Below are positions 4,980-5,943 of a stretch of DNA of 5,943 bases, in pieces (the stretch's first letter is position 1; each line of letters opens with the position of its first letter). Made by a program: the position numbers and the translations under genes. The notes beneath the pieces were generated by a model. It ran no database searches. It worked only from the letters and a program-made list of their open reading frames with translations, and was not told where the DNA came from. The DNA is taken from the NCBI GenBank assembly GCA_044338255.1, contig JBIILZ010000171.1, positions 1-5,943 on the forward strand, given 5' to 3'. The stretch comes from CAIUVD01 sp044338255 (GTDB lineage Bacteria; Planctomycetota; UBA11346).

Positions 4980-5627
4980 ATGCACCTCTTCCGCGCCCTC
5001 TTCATCGGCACGTCGCTTCTGACGCTGGGCTGCGCGGATCGTCCAGCAGCCGCCTCGAACCAGAGCGCAGCACAGGCCGCTTCGGTACCTCCGGCACTCG
5101 AGTACCCTGCCAGCAAGCATGGGCCATATCTGCTCCAGGTCGATCACTCGAAGCGGGCGGTCGTGCATCGGAACGAAGCGGGGAAGCCGGTGCTCCCCGA
5201 CACCAGCACCACCGATGGCATCCTGCTCGATGACGCCGTAGCCAATGCCGAAGATCCAGCCGCCCTGGTGCGAGTTCGAGTCGGACGCACCTGGAAAGCC
5301 GGCAACAGTAACGCCCTGACGCCTGCGATGATTTTGACGTTCCAGCCGGGCAAGCCCAGCAACTGGGGCCGGCTGCCGATGCAGGCGGTCAGCGCAGAGA
5401 TGCTCCTTGCCGATGGAACCTCGGTCACCCTCCCCGCACATGCCACCTTGGTCGATGCCGACGACGAGGGGTGGGGAGTGCAATGCGCGTTAATTCGCCC
5501 CGACTTCAGCGGCCCAAACGCGCCGAAGCCGACCGTGCTGGTCGAGAAGGGTCGCCGGGTCGTGGTGATGATGGACGAGTCGCTTCCATTGCCGCGTCTA
5601 GCTTTCGCCGAGACGTCCAATCGATAG
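4980..5627 (+). CDS. Predicted exported protein, possible lipoprotein
   Basis: A 215-residue protein of unknown function. Its N-terminus MHLFRALFIGTSLLTLGC has a short basic part, a hydrophobic core (residues 6-16) and a cysteine at 18 in a lipobox-like TLGC. The threonine at -3 is not ideal, so a lipoprotein is likely but a plain secreted protein cleaved near the AAAS at 23-26 is possible. An alanine/glutamine/serine-rich linker (residues 22-38) leads to a globular part rich in beta-strand-like segments, such as VLVEKGRRVVVMMDESLPL near the end. Besides C18 there is one cysteine, in GVQCALI. A TAG lies directly before the ATG, so the start cannot be further upstream. The ribosome binding site is poor (AGAATAGAATAG). 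It is the first gene to the right of the repeat-bracketed cassette and shows no functional link with it. Confidence 0.75.
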   Translation: MHLFRALFIGTSLLTLGCADRPAAASNQSAAQAASVPPALEYPASKHGPYLLQVDHSKRAVVHRNEAGKPVLPDTSTTDGILLDDAVANAEDPAALVRVRVGRTWKAGNSNALTPAMILTFQPGKPSNWGRLPMQAVSAEMLLADGTSVTLPAHATLVDADDEGWGVQCALIRPDFSGPNAPKPTVLVEKGRRVVVMMDESLPLPRLAFAETSNR

Positions 5628-5640
5628 CCCTGACTTTTCG

Positions 5641-5675
5641 GCAGGTGTTAGCGTGCCATGGGTGCTGACACCTGC
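5641..5675. terminator. Hairpin between convergent genes
   Basis: GCAGGTGTTAGC (5641-5652) pairs with GCTGACACCTGC (5664-5675) as a 12-bp stem with one G-T pair and an 11-base loop. It lies 14 bases after the stop codon at 5627 and 8 bases before the stop codon of the convergent gene at 5684, the usual place for a shared terminator. No T-run follows on either side, so it may only be a transcript-end stabiliser. A small CCTGC-TTA-GCAGG palindrome (5671-5683) overlaps it. Confidence 0.5.
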
Positions 5676-5683
5676 TTAGCAGG

Positions 5684-5911
5684 TTACGTCCCGTCGCTGC
5701 TGTAGCCCTGCAAAGGGAGCTGTCGGATCATTGCGGTGATTGCATCTGATCTGATAAACCGGACCAAGCCCGAGCCGCCGGTGATCACCATTCCGCCGAA
5801 AGATTTCCCATCCGGAAAATGCATTGCGTTGCTTCGAGCCGCGGCGCGATCGATGCCGATCCCGCTCCAGGCGCCATTGCGCCGCGGGTTGAAGAAACGG
5901 GTGTTGGACAT
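5684..5911 (-). CDS. Unrecognised small protein, possibly partial
   Basis: A 75-residue frame starting MSNTRFFNPRRNGAW and ending LQGYSSDGT, with stop TAA at 5686-5684. Codons favour C/G endings (TTC, AAC, ATC, GGC), which is why I prefer it to the overlapping frame 5676-5936, whose product is arginine/glutamine-rich and low in hydrophobics. The middle has GGMVITGGSGLVRFIRSDAI, a glycine-rich pattern compatible with a beta-hairpin domain, but I cannot name a family. The frame stays open to the window edge, so the true start may lie outside; ATG 5911 has only a weak AGGG at 2 bases. It is convergent with the exported-protein gene. Confidence 0.5.
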   Translation of the reverse strand: MSNTRFFNPRRNGAWSGIGIDRAAARSNAMHFPDGKSFGGMVITGGSGLVRFIRSDAITAMIRQLPLQGYSSDGT

Positions 5912-5943
5912 GGCCCTGGGTGATTTGCTTCCGCATACCAGGT

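Noticed and set aside
4878..5483. 201-codon minus-strand frame opposite the exported-protein gene
   Set aside because: The + strand frame has a signal sequence; the minus frame reads as an arginine/glycine-rich shadow with no start signal.
5676..5936. Alternative minus frame at the right end
   Set aside because: Its product is rich in R, Q and H and poor in hydrophobic residues; the overlapping frame at 5684-5911 has the more natural composition.

Overview
The window is GC-rich proteobacterial-type DNA (protein-coding stretches mostly have G/C at third codon positions) and looks like an accessory region: a short stretch of backbone gene at the left, an orphan 520-residue gene, a two-gene anti-phage-type cassette bracketed by a long direct repeat, a regulatory-looking intergenic region, and two unrecognised genes at the right. 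I cannot name the species. No integrase, transposase, tRNA, rRNA or CRISPR array is visible.

Left part (1-1837). A + strand gene ends at 102 after 33 visible codons. Facing it, 8 bp away, is a - strand gene (111-1673) for a soluble, unrecognised 520-residue protein with a clear ribosome binding site. Upstream of that gene is a 13-bp perfect hairpin (1787-1819).

Middle (1838-4528). A 328-bp direct repeat occurs twice without gaps: copy A at 1838-2165 and copy B at 4201-4528. I count 36 mismatches, about 89% identity. Between the copies lie two + strand genes that are nearly contiguous: an AAA15/AAA_21-type ATPase (2270-3550) with complete Walker A, signature, Walker B and H motifs, and an RloB-family protein (3552-4214) with a TOPRIM-like layout. 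An ATPase sensor beside a TOPRIM-like RloB effector is the architecture of abortive-infection systems such as AbiL and, more distantly, PARIS. I therefore read the pair as a defence cassette.

Each repeat copy carries, on the - strand, the end of a small helix-turn-helix protein frame followed by a rho-independent terminator (hairpin plus TTTTNTTTT). The helix-turn-helix segment differs between copies only by synonymous changes, so it evolved as protein. The promoter-proximal third of the repeat is instead nearly invariant in nucleotide sequence and holds a perfect 8-bp stem with a GCAA tetraloop. The stop codon of the RloB gene lies inside copy B. The arrangement suggests that the cassette was inserted next to, or duplicated together with, the 3' end of a helix-turn-helix gene, and that it could be lost or exchanged by recombination between the repeats.

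Right part (4529-5943). A 400-bp intergenic region contains a cluster of TCGGAC/GTCCGA half-sites, repeated CTCTGAT words, an AT-rich patch and two long inverted repeats. It is followed by a predicted exported protein, possibly a lipoprotein (4980-5627), a 12-bp hairpin, and a convergent unrecognised small gene (5684-5911) that may continue past the window edge.
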